From positions 418,598 through 482,597 of the forward strand of contig NZ_PJRP01000002.1 of the NCBI RefSeq assembly GCF_002858765.1: DNA of 64,000 bases, given 5' to 3'. Positions 29,034 to 38,229 of the stretch are shown piece by piece (positions within the stretch are counted from its first letter, which is position 1; the number at the start of each line of letters is the position of its first letter). Under the pieces are notes generated by a model, which saw only the letters and a list, made by a program, of their open reading frames with translations, was not told the origin of the DNA and made no database searches. This stretch comes from Cupriavidus pauculus. Lineage in GTDB: Bacteria > Pseudomonadota > Gammaproteobacteria > Burkholderiales > Burkholderiaceae. A program made the translations under genes and the position numbers.

Positions 29034-29300
29034 ATGGCAAATTCCGCACAAGCTCGCAAGCGCGCGCGCCAAGCCGTCGCCGCGAACGCCCACAACTCCA
29101 GCCTGCGCTCGCGTCTGCGCACGGCCGTCAAGGCAGTTCGCAAGGCCATCAGCGCTGGCGACAAGGCCGCTGCTGCTGAGATCTTCAAGCAGTCGCAAAC
29201 GATCATCGACAGCATCGCTGACAAGAAGATCGTGCACAAGAACAAGGCCGCACGTCACAAGTCGCGCCTGTCGGCCGCCATCAAGGGCATGGCCGCCTAA
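29034..29300 (+). CDS. rpsT: 30S ribosomal protein S20
   Basis: This 88-residue basic protein begins [14 protein letters not shown] and has the S20 pattern of three helices rich in Lys, Arg and Ala, with [19 protein letters not shown] in the middle and [12 protein letters not shown] near the end. It binds the 5' domain of 16S rRNA. It is a single-gene unit with its own promoter and terminator. Confidence 0.98.
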   Translation: MANSAQARKRARQAVAANAHNSSLRSRLRTAVKAVRKAISAGDKAAAAEIFKQSQTIIDSIADKKIVHKNKAARHKSRLSAAIKGMAA

Positions 29301-29337
29301 GTCTGCCTCGGCCGCCACGGTGGCCTGCAGAAACGAA

Positions 29338-29366
29338 AAGCTCGTCTCCGGACGGGCTTTTTTGTT
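29338..29366 (+). terminator. Intrinsic terminator of rpsT
   Basis: AGCTCGTC and GACGGGCT form an 8-bp stem (one G-T pair) with a TCCG loop, followed by TTTTTTG. It lies about 40 bases after the rpsT stop. Confidence 0.88.
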
Positions 29367-29426
29367 TTCTGGCCTGTCTTTGTTGCGGTCCCGGTTGCGG
29401 TCGGGGTTGTGAGCGACCGGCCAACA

Positions 29427-29452
29427 AAAAACCCGGCGTCGACCGGGTTTCT
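29427..29452. terminator. Bidirectional terminator between rpsT and the DUF3579 gene
   Basis: AACCCGG and CCGGGTT form a 7-bp stem around CGTCGA. A-run on the left and TTTC on the right suggest it stops the minus-strand DUF3579 transcript and backs up the rpsT terminator. Confidence 0.75.
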
Positions 29453-29479
29453 TCGTCTTGGGGTGCGGCGTCTTCGGTG

Positions 29480-29785
29480 TCAGTTATCGACCGAGCAGGC
29501 TTCCACCACCTGGAGGTTGTTGTCGCGGGCGAAGTTCAGGACGAAATCGAGCGCCTTCGGCTCGATGTCACGCAGCCGCGTATCGACCACCACGTTCTTG
29601 ACGCCCGCCACGATCACCGGGCGCACATATGGCGAGTAGGTCAGGCGGGGATCGCCGGTATCGCCTTCGGGGCGGAATTGCGCCATCACGCCGCACAGCC
29701 GCTCGGCCCAGTCGCTGGGGCGAAAGGTCTTGCCTTCCTTCGTAACGCCTTGGATGAAGTATTCGCGGACTTGGGGGGTGGTCAT
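29480..29785 (-). CDS. DUF3579 family protein
   Basis: This 101-residue conserved betaproteobacterial protein of unknown function begins MTTPQVREYFIQGVTKEG and contains FRPSDWAERLCGVMAQF, matching the DUF3579 pattern as I recall it. It has no signal peptide or membrane segment. The ATG at 29785 is preferred over an upstream non-ATG extension. It lies between rpsT and argF, a common order in Ralstonia and Cupriavidus, and faces away from argF. Confidence 0.8.
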   Translation of the reverse strand: MTTPQVREYFIQGVTKEGKTFRPSDWAERLCGVMAQFRPEGDTGDPRLTYSPYVRPVIVAGVKNVVVDTRLRDIEPKALDFVLNFARDNNLQVVEACSVDN

Positions 29786-29986
29786 GGGACTGCGGGGATC
29801 TGCTTGGTGACTCGACGGTAAACCCGCTTCTACGGGCGCACCGTTTGACGCATCCGGCGAGCGATTGGTTCGCACGCATCCGGACGTGACCAGCGGGGCG
29901 GTGGTGTCGGCGGGGGCACTTTTGATGCCGGCGGCGGGCTGGTGGCATGGGTATGCCGGGCCCCGCGTGAATCAGCGAGTATTATA

Positions 29987-29998
29987 TCTTATATAAGA
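29987..29998. promoter_or_regulatory. Palindromic operator candidate TCTTATATAAGA, copy 1
   Basis: A perfect 12-bp palindrome about 90 bases upstream of the argF promoter candidate and 200 bases from the DUF3579 start. The same core recurs upstream of icd at 34848-34859. The form suits a dimeric helix-turn-helix regulator. Confidence 0.6.
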
Positions 29999-30076
29999 CC
30001 TGCGCATAAGGCTGAATCCTGTCGGAAACCTGTCAATGGCCCGCCAGTGCTGCCTCTGGACGTTAACCGCCCGGGC

Positions 30077-30105
30077 TCGCCAAAGCTGGAATAATCCCTT
30101 ATGAT
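30077..30105 (+). promoter_or_regulatory. Candidate argF promoter
   Basis: TCGCCA (30077-30082, four of six to consensus) and TATGAT (30100-30105, five of six) have a 17-base spacer. It would leave a leader of about 114 bases. Confidence 0.45.
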
Positions 30106-30225
30106 CTTTGCAACTACATTGCGCAAGCGACGCGAAAGGCGGCTCCGCGACACGCTCCAGCCCTGAAAGATTGCCTTCCCGCGCAATCGGGCTGCGTGTC
30201 CCAAGCGAGCCGCTTTCTTTGTTTT

Positions 30226-31149
30226 ATGAGCCCAACCCCGATCAAGCATTACCTCCAGTTCAGCGACCTCGGTGCCGACGAGTACGCGTACCTGCTGGAC
30301 CGCGCGAGGATCCTGAAGGCGAAGTTCAAGAACTACGAGACATGGCACCCGCTGCACGACCGCACGCTGGCCATGATCTTCGAAAAGAATTCCACGCGTA
30401 CGCGACTGTCGTTCGAGGCCGGTGTCCACCAGCTGGGTGGCCACGCCGTGTTCCTGAACACGCGCGATTCGCAGCTGGGCCGCGGCGAGCCGATCGAGGA
30501 TGCCGCACAGGTGATCTCGCGCATGGTGGACATCATCATGATCCGCACCTACGGCCAGGACATCATCGACCGCTTTGCCGCGCATTCGCGCGTGCCGGTG
30601 ATCAACGGGCTGACCAACGAATACCACCCCTGCCAGGTGCTGGCCGATATCTTCACGTACATCGAGCAGCGCGGCAGCATCGCCGGCAAGACCGTGGCCT
30701 GGATTGGCGACGCCAACAACATGGCGTACACCTGGATCCAGGCAGCGGAACGGCTCGATTTCACGTTCACGTTCTCGGCGCCCCCGGGCTACCAGCTCGA
30801 TCCGGCCATGGTGCCGGCATTGGCCGCGCCGCGCGTGAAGGTGTTCGCCGATCCGCTGGAAGCCTGCCGGGGCGCGCACCTGGTGACCACCGATGTCTGG
30901 ACCAGCATGGGCTTCGAGGCCGAGAACGAAGCGCGCAAGCGTGCGTTCAAGGACTGGATGGTGACGACGGCGATGATGGACCGCGCCGCTGACGACGCCC
31001 TGTTCATGCACTGCCTGCCGGCGCATCGTGGCGAAGAAGTGGAAGCCGCCGTGATCGACGGCCCGCGCAGCGTGGTCTGGGAAGAAGCCGAGAACCGCCT
31101 GCACGTGCAGAAGGCACTGATGGAATATCTGCTCTGCGGCCGCTACTGA
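30226..31149 (+). CDS. argF: Ornithine carbamoyltransferase ArgF
   Basis: This 307-residue enzyme converts ornithine and carbamoyl phosphate to citrulline in arginine synthesis. The carbamoyl-phosphate site STRTRLSFE is near residue 55; [11 protein letters not shown] and DVWTSMG follow, and the ornithine-site [11 protein letters not shown] is near 262. The ATG at 30226 is preferred to a GTG ten codons upstream because the [10 protein letters not shown] start fits relatives. The unit ends in a terminator. Confidence 0.97.
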   Translation: MSPTPIKHYLQFSDLGADEYAYLLDRARILKAKFKNYETWHPLHDRTLAMIFEKNSTRTRLSFEAGVHQLGGHAVFLNTRDSQLGRGEPIEDAAQVISRMVDIIMIRTYGQDIIDRFAAHSRVPVINGLTNEYHPCQVLADIFTYIEQRGSIAGKTVAWIGDANNMAYTWIQAAERLDFTFTFSAPPGYQLDPAMVPALAAPRVKVFADPLEACRGAHLVTTDVWTSMGFEAENEARKRAFKDWMVTTAMMDRAADDALFMHCLPAHRGEEVEAAVIDGPRSVVWEEAENRLHVQKALMEYLLCGRY

Positions 31150-31176
31150 GCCGGCGCATGAGCCAGAACATGTAGG

Positions 31177-31205
31177 AAAAGGGGGCCGCCATGGCTCCCT
31201 TTTTT
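31177..31205 (+). terminator. Intrinsic terminator of argF
   Basis: AAAAGGGGG pairs with CTCCCTTTT (one G-T pair) around a 9-base loop, followed by more T residues. It lies 28 bases after the argF stop. Confidence 0.75.
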
Positions 31206-31255
31206 ACGTCCCCGATTTACGTCTTTACGAAACCCCAAGATCCGAGGAGATTGAG

Positions 31256-31567
31256 ATGAGCCAGTTCGACAATGTGTCGGTCGTCAAGAAGGCCAACCTG
31301 TACTTCGATGGCAAGTGCGTGAGCCACACGGTGCTGTTTGCCGACGGCACGCGCAAGACGCTGGGCGTGATCTTCCCGGCCGCGCTGTCGTTCAACACGG
31401 GCGCGCCGGAAGTCATGGAAATCAATGCAGGCAGCTGCCGCGTGCGCCTGGCCGGCGCGGAAGCGTGGCAGACCTACGGCGCGGGCCAGCAGTTCGACGT
31501 GCCGGGCAACAGCAGCTTCGACATCGAAGTGACCGAGACCCTGGACTACGTCTGCCACTTCAAGTGA
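31256..31567 (+). CDS. ppnP: Pyrimidine/purine nucleoside phosphorylase PpnP
   Basis: This 103-residue single-domain cupin (formerly DUF1255/YaiE) phosphorolyses several ribonucleosides. The start [40 protein letters not shown] and the ending YVCHF are all family-typical. A GAGGAG Shine-Dalgarno (31244-31249) precedes the ATG. Its stop faces that of murB across 21 bases. The activity is inferred from E. coli PpnP. Confidence 0.92.
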   Translation: MSQFDNVSVVKKANLYFDGKCVSHTVLFADGTRKTLGVIFPAALSFNTGAPEVMEINAGSCRVRLAGAEAWQTYGAGQQFDVPGNSSFDIEVTETLDYVCHFK

Positions 31568-31588
31568 TGCCGACGGTCGCGCCGGAAC

Positions 31589-32599
31589 TCAGAGAATCAC
31601 CGGTTCCGGCTCGATCCTGACGCCAAAGCGTGCCTGGACTGTGTCTGCGATGCGGTCCGCCAGCTTCAGCAGCGCGGCGCCCGTGCCGCCGCCGTGATGC
31701 ACCAGCACCAGAGCCTGCTTGCCGTAGACGCCCACCGGGCCGTCGTCCAGGCCCTTGAAGCCACACTGGTCGATCAGCCAGCCCGCCGCCAGCTTGTAGC
31801 GGCCGTCGGGCTGCGGATAACTGACCAGGGTGGGGTGCTGCACCAGCAGCGCATCGCGCTGAGCCGCTTCGACCACCGGATTCTTGAAGAACGATCCCGC
31901 GTTGCCGACCTGTGCCGGATCGGGCAATTTGCGCGAGCGGATGGCGATAATGGCCTCGCGCACCTGCGCGGCACTGGGCGATGCAATGTCCTGCAGTTCG
32001 CGCGCCAGTTCGCCGTAGTTCAGTACCGGCTGCCAGGCTTTGGGCAGACGCAGCGTCACGGCCGTGATGATGTAGCGATCGCGACCTTCGCGCTTGAACA
32101 GGCTGTCACGGTAGCCGAACGCGCACGCGTCCAGATCGAGCGTGACGAATTCGTGGGCCTGGCGATCGTAAGCGCGCAGCTGCGCAAAGCGCTCGCGCAG
32201 TTCCACGCCATAGGCACCAATGTTCTGGATCGGGGCGGCACCGGCCGTGCCCGGGATCAGGGCCAGGTTTTCGAGGCCAGGCATGCCGTCGGCGACCGTG
32301 CGGCTCACCAGGCCGTGCCAGTTTTCACCTGCACCGGCCGTCACGAGCCATTCGGAGCCATCGTCGGCGATGTCGTAGCCCGGGATTTCCATCAGCAGCA
32401 CGCAGGCATCGAGATCGCCCGTCAGCACGACGTTACTGCCACCCCCGAGCACCACGACCGGCATACTGGCCGCGCGCGGGTCGGACAGGGCCGAAAGCAG
32501 GTCAGATTCGCTGCGAATATGCGCTGCCAGACGCGCACGCGCATCGAACCCGAATGTATTGTGGGCGCGCAGGGGATAAAATTCGTAAAAATCTGCCAT
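31589..32599 (-). CDS. murB: UDP-N-acetylenolpyruvoylglucosamine reductase MurB
   Basis: This 336-residue FAD enzyme reduces UDP-GlcNAc-enolpyruvate to UDP-MurNAc. It is a type I Mur[10 protein letters not shown] near residue 14, [10 protein letters not shown] near 48, [18 protein letters not shown] near 116, and NAGSFFKNP with the catalytic Ser near 232. The ATG at 32599 (MADFYEFY) is chosen over an upstream alternative start because it matches family length. TATAAT on the minus strand (32644-32639) may be its -10. Confidence 0.96.
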   Translation of the reverse strand: MADFYEFYPLRAHNTFGFDARARLAAHIRSESDLLSALSDPRAASMPVVVLGGGSNVVLTGDLDACVLLMEIPGYDIADDGSEWLVTAGAGENWHGLVSRTVADGMPGLENLALIPGTAGAAPIQNIGAYGVELRERFAQLRAYDRQAHEFVTLDLDACAFGYRDSLFKREGRDRYIITAVTLRLPKAWQPVLNYGELARELQDIASPSAAQVREAIIAIRSRKLPDPAQVGNAGSFFKNPVVEAAQRDALLVQHPTLVSYPQPDGRYKLAAGWLIDQCGFKGLDDGPVGVYGKQALVLVHHGGGTGAALLKLADRIADTVQARFGVRIEPEPVIL

Positions 32600-32706
32600 G
32601 AAGGACGGGGAAAGCACCCCGGACCGGGGCAGGCCAAGATTATACGTAACCGCATGGACCGGCCGCCGGGGCAAACGGCGCGCCGCGCAAGACCAGGAGA
32701 ATCGAT

Positions 32707-33192
32707 ATGCCGTCGTTTGACGTAGTGTGTGAAGCCAATATGGTGGAAGTGAAGAACGCCGTGGAGCAGGCCAACAAGGAAATCTCCACGCGCTTCGACT
32801 TCAAGGGGTCCGACGCCCGCGTCGAGCAGAAGGAAGGCGAACTGACCGCGTTTGCCGACGACGACTTCAAGCTCAGCCAGGTCAAGGACGTGATGATCAA
32901 CAAGATGGCCAAGCGCAACGTGGACGTGCGCTTCCTGGACTACGGCAAGGTCGAGAAGATCAGCGGCGACAAGGTCAAGCAGGTCATCACGATCAAGAAG
33001 GGCGTGACCGGCGACCTGTCCAAGAAAATCGTGCGCATGATCAAGGACAGCAAGATCAAGGTACAGGCCAGCATCCAGGGCGATGCCGTGCGCGTGACGG
33101 GCACCAAGCGCGACGACCTGCAGTCGGTGATCGCGCTGCTGCGCAAGGACGTCAGCGAGGCGCCCCTGGACTTCAACAACTTCCGCGATTAA
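32707..33192 (+). CDS. YajQ-family cyclic-di-GMP/nucleotide-binding protein
   Basis: This 161-residue protein of the YajQ/DUF520 family has two ferredoxin-like halves; it begins [19 protein letters not shown] and ends FNNFRD. Conserved [11 protein letters not shown] and [18 protein letters not shown] blocks are present. YajQ proteins bind cyclic di-GMP in Xanthomonas and have been reported to bind nucleic acids; the function here is unproven. It is divergent from murB. Confidence 0.92.
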   Translation: MPSFDVVCEANMVEVKNAVEQANKEISTRFDFKGSDARVEQKEGELTAFADDDFKLSQVKDVMINKMAKRNVDVRFLDYGKVEKISGDKVKQVITIKKGVTGDLSKKIVRMIKDSKIKVQASIQGDAVRVTGTKRDDLQSVIALLRKDVSEAPLDFNNFRD

Positions 33193-33210
33193 GCGCCCGT
33201 CGGGGCGTTC

Positions 33211-33660
33211 TTACTGCCCCTGCCGCGCCTGCGGCAGGCCGCCGATCTTTGCGCCGGCCTTGATGCCCTTCTGCGCAAACCAGCCCTTGTTCATCTCCAG
33301 TGCGTAGCGCACGGCGGCGCGCGGGCAGTGGTTGTCTTCGGTTTGCGGCTTCATGTCCTCGATGTTCACGATGCTGCCGTCATCGGCCAGGAAGGCGATG
33401 GAGAGGGGCAGGTCCGTGTTGCGCATCCAGAAGCAGTGGCCAGCCTTTTCGTCAAACACGAACAGCATGCCGGCGTTGGCGGGCATCGACTTGCGGAACA
33501 TCAACCCGCGCTCGCGCGCTTCGGACGATGCAGCCACTTCCGCCTGGATGGCGTACATGCCGGCAGTCAGCGGGATGACGGGCAGCGCGGATTGCGCCTG
33601 GGCCGGGCTCGTCAGCGCGGCGGCGCCCACGGCCATCAGGGTCTTGAACACGGGGTGCAT
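33211..33660 (-). CDS. Secreted DUF192 family protein
   Basis: This 149-residue protein has a cleavable signal peptide: basic-hydrophobic N-terminus with likely cleavage after AQA near residue 23. The DUF192 core follows: ARERGLMFRKSMPANAGMLFVFD, CFWMRNTDLPLSIAFLADDG and ALEMNKGWFAQKGIKAG. The role of DUF192 is unknown; the Met-rich, compact beta fold and export suggest an envelope function. The ATG at 33660 is chosen because only this start gives a signal peptide. It is convergent with yajQ. Confidence 0.9.
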   Translation of the reverse strand: MHPVFKTLMAVGAAALTSPAQAQSALPVIPLTAGMYAIQAEVAASSEARERGLMFRKSMPANAGMLFVFDEKAGHCFWMRNTDLPLSIAFLADDGSIVNIEDMKPQTEDNHCPRAAVRYALEMNKGWFAQKGIKAGAKIGGLPQARQGQ

Positions 33661-33737
33661 GGCGGATCTTGTCGTTTGAGGTCTTGCTGCAGGCGAGAGC
33701 ATAGCGCAGCCATGCCAGCCGTGCCGAAAGCGCCGGA

Positions 33738-33776
33738 CATGAAAAAAGGCAGGTCGCATGTGCGCCTGCCTTTCTA
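33738..33776 (-). terminator. Strong terminator of the small secreted-protein gene
   Basis: GGCAGG-T-CGCA and TGCG-C-CTGCC form a long stem with a two-base loop; on the minus strand it is followed by TTTTTT. It lies 36 bases past the stop of the 64-residue gene, the kind of terminator seen with abundantly transcribed short genes. Confidence 0.85.
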
Positions 33777-33811
33777 CAGACGCGCGGACGCAGGCCCGCG
33801 CGATGGCCACC

Positions 33812-34006
33812 TTACTGGGCGGCCGGTGCCGAAGCTTCCGCCTTCTTGGCGTGGTGCTTGGTCGACGAATGCTTCTTGTGGGTGGACTTCGCGGGCTTCG
33901 CGGCTTCCTTGGCGGCCGGCGCAGCGTCAGCAGCGGGAGCCGAAGCCTGGGCGAAAGCGCCAGTAGCGAACAGGCCAACAACCAGGGCAGCGATCAGTTT
34001 TTTCAT
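33812..34006 (-). CDS. Small secreted Ala/Lys/His-rich protein
   Basis: This 64-residue protein begins with a clear signal peptide, MKKLIAALVVGLFATGAFA, followed by a low-complexity mature part of about 44 residues rich in Ala, Lys, Ser and His, with the run STHKKHSSTKHHAKK. The mature part is strongly basic with five histidines. It resembles acid-shock (Asr-like) or metal-binding periplasmic peptides in composition only; I do not recognise a family. A strong terminator follows, and codon use matches its neighbours, so it is a real gene. Confidence 0.75.
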   Translation of the reverse strand: MKKLIAALVVGLFATGAFAQASAPAADAAPAAKEAAKPAKSTHKKHSSTKHHAKKAEASAPAAQ

Positions 34007-34130
34007 TGCGAGTACCTCAGAGATGTATCCAGTATTTGGAAGGTTCGACGCGCGTAGACGTGTCACTCGCAAAAACGAAACGCCATCTTCTGCCGTTGAC
34101 GTCATGTTTATCACTATTTGTAACTGCGTT

Positions 34131-34742
34131 TTACCGACGCCTGGGCACTTGTATTGCGCCACGGACATGTGAAGCCATGGTGGGAAGTCCCAGTGTGCGG
34201 ACATCCGTCTCGCACCATTGCCCTGGCATCAGGCCAAGATCGGGCAGCGACAGGTTGCCGATGGCCACGCGGATCAGCCTAAGCGTGGGAAAGCCGACGG
34301 CGGCCGTCATCCGACGCACCTGCCGATTCTTGCCTTCGCGAATCTGCAACTCGACCCAGGTGGTGGGAATGGCCGCGCGATACCGGATCGGCGGATCGCG
34401 ATCCCACAGCCAGGCGGGCGTGTCGACCACGCGCACGGTCGCCGGCAGCGTCCTGAAATCGCCAAGGTCCACGCCGGCGCGCAGGCGGGCCAGCGCGGCG
34501 TCGTCGGGCATGCCTTCCACCTGGGCCAGATAGGTCTTGGCCAGCTTGTGCTTCGGATCGGCGATGCGCGTCTGCAACGCGCCGTCGTCGGTCAGCAGCA
34601 GCAGGCCTTCGCTGTCCGCGTCGAGCCGTCCGGCCGGATAGACGCCTGGCACGTCGACGCAATCGGCCAGCGTCGCCCGCGACGGATGCGCGGAGAACTG
34701 GCTCATCATCTGGAAGGGTTTGTTGAGGGCGATCAGGGTCAT
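34131..34742 (-). CDS. RsuA/RluE-family pseudouridine synthase
   Basis: This 203-residue synthase lacks the S4 domain and begins directly with the catalytic domain. The catalytic Asp is in the GRLDADSEGLLLLTDDG motif near residue 40; KTYLAQVEG and the NRQVRRMTAAVGFPTLRLIRVAIG block follow. Size and motif order fit RluE, which modifies U2457 of 23S rRNA, though RsuA/RluB relatives cannot be excluded. It is divergent from icd. Confidence 0.9.
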   Translation of the reverse strand: MTLIALNKPFQMMSQFSAHPSRATLADCVDVPGVYPAGRLDADSEGLLLLTDDGALQTRIADPKHKLAKTYLAQVEGMPDDAALARLRAGVDLGDFRTLPATVRVVDTPAWLWDRDPPIRYRAAIPTTWVELQIREGKNRQVRRMTAAVGFPTLRLIRVAIGNLSLPDLGLMPGQWCETDVRTLGLPTMASHVRGAIQVPRRR

Positions 34743-34775
34743 GGGCGCGCATTATCCACCAGTGCCGCCACGACC

Positions 34776-34809
34776 GGCGCGCAAAGGTTGGCGCGCAAAG
34801 GTTGGCGCG
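34776..34809. repeat. 14-bp tandem repeat upstream of icd
   Basis: GGCGCGCAAAGGTT occurs twice in perfect tandem (34776-34789, 34790-34803), followed by a partial third copy GGCGCG. It lies in the divergent rluE/icd region, about 40 bases upstream of the palindrome at 34847. Confidence 0.85.
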
Positions 34810-34846
34810 TCATCGCGCTTTATGCATAAAATACGGATAGTCTTAT

Positions 34847-34860
34847 GTCTTATATAAGAC
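34847..34860. promoter_or_regulatory. Palindromic operator candidate GTCTTATATAAGAC, copy 2 (icd)
   Basis: A perfect 14-bp palindrome, with an extra AGTCTTAT half just upstream (34839-34846), 159 bases before the icd ATG. Its core is the same as the site upstream of argF at 29987. A TAAAAT -10-like element lies just ahead (34827-34832), so a bound protein would block transcription start. Confidence 0.65.
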
Positions 34861-35018
34861 TGATATGCGATCCTGGACTCGGTGGTGCGCGGGCGCCGTT
34901 GGCCTGGGTCACGAGGCGGTGGCGAAACGCCCGTTACAATGCCTCGCACAACACAATCGCGTCGCCGGGCTCTGCGGCCTGGTGCCAGCCATCACCCCAT
35001 CCGTAGTTGGAGACGAAC

Positions 35019-36269
<1,251 letters not shown>

Positions 36270-36293
36270 GCCTGGCAGACGCAGGCGGCAACC

Positions 36294-36327
36294 GCCCCGG
36301 CACCGCGAGGTGGCCGGGGCGTTTTTT
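36294..36327 (+). terminator. Intrinsic terminator of icd
   Basis: CGCCCCGGC and GCCGGGGCG form a strong stem (loop ACCGCGAGGTG region), followed by TTTTTT, beginning 24 bases after the icd stop. Confidence 0.92.
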
Positions 36328-36446
36328 CATGTTTATCGCTCAGTACCCCGCCATGGGGATGGTGCCTGCGAAGTCGGCGCGACGCTGGGAAGTTTCCTTG
36401 ACGTGGACTACAACTCCAGCACGACAACGTTGCTGGAGACCCGACC

Positions 36447-36911
36447 ATGGATGACCCATTCAAGCGAACCGCCCTGGGCGCGGCGGTCTACTACCAGGAC
36501 CCGAAGGCTGCCCTGGACTGGCTCGAACGCGCGTTTGGCTTCGAGCGCGTGATGGTGATCACTGACAAGGACGGAAACCTCGCGCATTCGGAAATGCGCT
36601 TCCGCGACAGCTATCTGATGGTGGGCAGCGAATGGGCGGACTACACAGCCAGCCCGGCGTCGGTGGGCGGCAAGAACACCCAGGCGGTGCATGTGCAGCT
36701 GGCAGAAGGGATCGATGCCCATTGCGAACGCGCTCGCGCCGCCGGCGCGCAGATCGTCCGCGAGCCCGAAGACCAGTTTTATGGCAATCGCGTCTACGCG
36801 GCGCGCGATCCCGAAGGCCATGTCTGGAGCTTTGGTCAGTCCGTTCGCAACGTCAGCCGGGAAGAGGCCGAGCGCGTGTCGGGCCTGACGATTGAAGGGT
36901 GGCCAGCGTAG
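36447..36911 (+). CDS. VOC-family (glyoxalase/PhnB-like) protein
   Basis: This 154-residue protein contains paired beta-alpha-beta-beta-beta modules of the vicinal oxygen chelate superfamily, with AVYYQDPKAALDWLERAFGFE at the start and YAARDPEGHVWSFGQSV at the end, typical of the PhnB/YdeM-like branch. Likely metal ligands (His, Glu) are present but not certain. No biochemical function can be assigned; members often accompany ArsR regulators, and none is seen here. It is followed by a very strong hairpin. Confidence 0.82.
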   Translation: MDDPFKRTALGAAVYYQDPKAALDWLERAFGFERVMVITDKDGNLAHSEMRFRDSYLMVGSEWADYTASPASVGGKNTQAVHVQLAEGIDAHCERARAAGAQIVREPEDQFYGNRVYAARDPEGHVWSFGQSVRNVSREEAERVSGLTIEGWPA

Positions 36912-36924
36912 CGCGGAAACAGAA

Positions 36925-36957
36925 ACGCCCGGCCCATGGTTCACATGGGCCGGGCGT
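36925..36957. terminator. Bidirectional terminator between the VOC gene and cspA
   Basis: ACGCCCGGCCCATG and CATGGGCCGGGCGT are perfect 14-bp arms around GTTCA. It separates the plus-strand VOC gene from the minus-strand cspA and is followed by short T-runs on both strands. Confidence 0.85.
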
Positions 36958-37107
36958 CTTGCCGGATGCTTGGCGTACGCGCTTGGCGCGTGCCCCGGGC
37001 TGACATTGCCAGCCGTGGCACAGGATCCCGTTCCGAAGGGAGCTTGCCCCCTTCACACCCGCATTGGCCGACGCTGCTCTGTGTGGCGCGCTCGGCCGCG
37101 GCGCACT

Positions 37108-37317
37108 TTACTGGGCGGCGTCCTGGATGTTCGTGGCTTGCTTGCCCTTCGGGCCTTGCACCACCTCGAACGAAACGCGCTGGCCTTCCTTCAGCGTCTT
37201 GAAGCCCGCCATCTGGATTGCCGAAAAGTGCGCAAACAGTTCTTCCTCGCCATCGTCCGGCTTGATAAATCCGAAACCCTTGGCGTCATTGAACCATTTG
37301 ACGATACCGCTTGCCAT
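37108..37317 (-). CDS. Cold-shock protein CspA-like
   Basis: This 69-residue single cold-shock domain binds single-stranded RNA/DNA through RNP1 KGFGFIKP (residues 13-20) and RNP2 LFAHFSAI. It begins [11 protein letters not shown], with GGGGGAG (37323-37329 on the minus strand) as a good Shine-Dalgarno. A long gap (about 590 bases) separates it from clpS, and a candidate promoter lies some 280 bases upstream, so a long structured leader of the kind known for cspA is likely. Confidence 0.95.
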   Translation of the reverse strand: MASGIVKWFNDAKGFGFIKPDDGEEELFAHFSAIQMAGFKTLKEGQRVSFEVVQGPKGKQATNIQDAAQ

Positions 37318-37598
37318 AAACTCCCCCAACGAAAAAACAGATTTCAAGCGGGGAAACCAATGGCCAGCTGAAAACCACCCTGGCGGGCTCTGGCGTGCCG
37401 CTCCTGACGGACCGGCCGCGAAAAGCGCCGCGCAAATGAAATTCGCGTGACCAGCCGCCGCGCCCGTCCGGAAACAAACCGTCTCCGGAACCGAACTGCA
37501 AATGGCTGATCTACGCCGGTCGTGGGCCTCCCTGCTCACGGATACATCCGGTCTGGACTTTTTGCTTGGCTCGCTGCCCAGGCCCCGATGTGCGAACG

Positions 37599-37627
37599 AT
37601 TTTTCTGGCAAACCTACATGCTGTCAA
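37599..37627 (-). promoter_or_regulatory. Candidate cspA promoter
   Basis: An exact TTGACA (37627-37622, minus strand) and AAAAAT (37604-37599, four of six) are 17 bases apart. Transcription would start near 37592 and give a leader of about 275 bases. Confidence 0.5.
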
Positions 37628-37867
37628 GCTGGCAGATTCCCCACTCGGCGTGGGGTGTGGCGGGATTGAAACGGCGCGAGATGGTACCTTTGTCGCCGTG
37701 GTGCATGGAATTTTGAAATCGCCGCCGGGCGGCCGCGCTGGTGCCCCGGCAAGGGCCGGCAGGCGTGCATCATGCACCGTGAACGTGCGCCGGGCGCCCT
37801 TTGTGCGGTAGCCCACGCTAGGAATTTTCCGAAGGGCTGCCCTTGAATACCAGGCCAGTTCCCCAAA

Positions 37868-37895
37868 TTGCAGACTTGTGAGTAAGAGTTAGAAT
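37868..37895 (+). promoter_or_regulatory. Candidate clpS-clpA promoter, possibly leaderless
   Basis: TTGCAG (37868-37873) and TAGAAT (37890-37895) are 16 bases apart. The clpS ATG is at 37903, so the predicted start site falls at or next to the initiation codon. No Shine-Dalgarno is seen. Confidence 0.5.
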
Positions 37896-37902
37896 AAAAG
37901 CC

Positions 37903-38229
37903 ATGGCGACACGGCTGGCGAACACCCCCCAACGCGAAGCAGGCACAGTCATCGAGCGGAAAGAGCAGCAGCTCAAGCCGCCGGCGATGTACAAGGTGCT
38001 CCTGCTCAATGACGACTACACTCCGATGGAGTTTGTCGTGATGATCCTGCAGCAGTATTTCAGCAGGGACCGGGAAACGGCGACGCAGATCATGCTCACC
38101 GTCCACCGGGAAGGTAAAGGCGTTTGTGGTATCTACACGCGGGATATTGCGGCGACCAAGGTCGAGCTTGTATCAACCCATGCGCGGCAGGCGGGCCATC
38201 CCCTGCAGTGCGTGATGGAGGAAGCATGA
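37903..38229 (+). CDS. clpS: ClpS adaptor (N-end rule)
   Basis: This 108-residue adaptor delivers N-degron substrates to ClpAP. The core [20 protein letters not shown] at about 30-49 contains the N-degron-binding pocket residues, and [16 protein letters not shown] follows. It overlaps clpA in an ATGA junction, so the two are coupled. The start matches relatives, but there is no Shine-Dalgarno. Confidence 0.97.
   Translation: MATRLANTPQREAGTVIERKEQQLKPPAMYKVLLLNDDYTPMEFVVMILQQYFSRDRETATQIMLTVHREGKGVCGIYTRDIAATKVELVSTHARQAGHPLQCVMEEA

Larger units (their letters stand above)
29786..30225. other. Divergent DUF3579/argF intergenic region
   Basis: 440 bases without a credible gene. It contains a 12-bp AT-rich palindrome (29987-29998) also found upstream of icd, and a candidate argF promoter (30077-30105). 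Confidence 0.65.
37318..37902. other. Divergent cspA/clpS intergenic region with a probable cspA leader
   Basis: 585 bases without a credible gene. A 5' leader for cspA on the minus strand and the clpS promoter on the plus strand account for it. Open frames of about 100 codons here have no Shine-Dalgarno or recognisable domain. Confidence 0.65.

Noticed and set aside
33193..33207. Small hairpin between yajQ and DUF192 as a terminator
   Set aside because: The stem is only 5-6 bp with a short loop and no long T-run; too weak to call.
37511..37816. A 101-codon minus-strand open frame between cspA and clpS
   Set aside because: No Shine-Dalgarno, no hydrophobic or domain pattern, and it overlaps the probable cspA leader/promoter.
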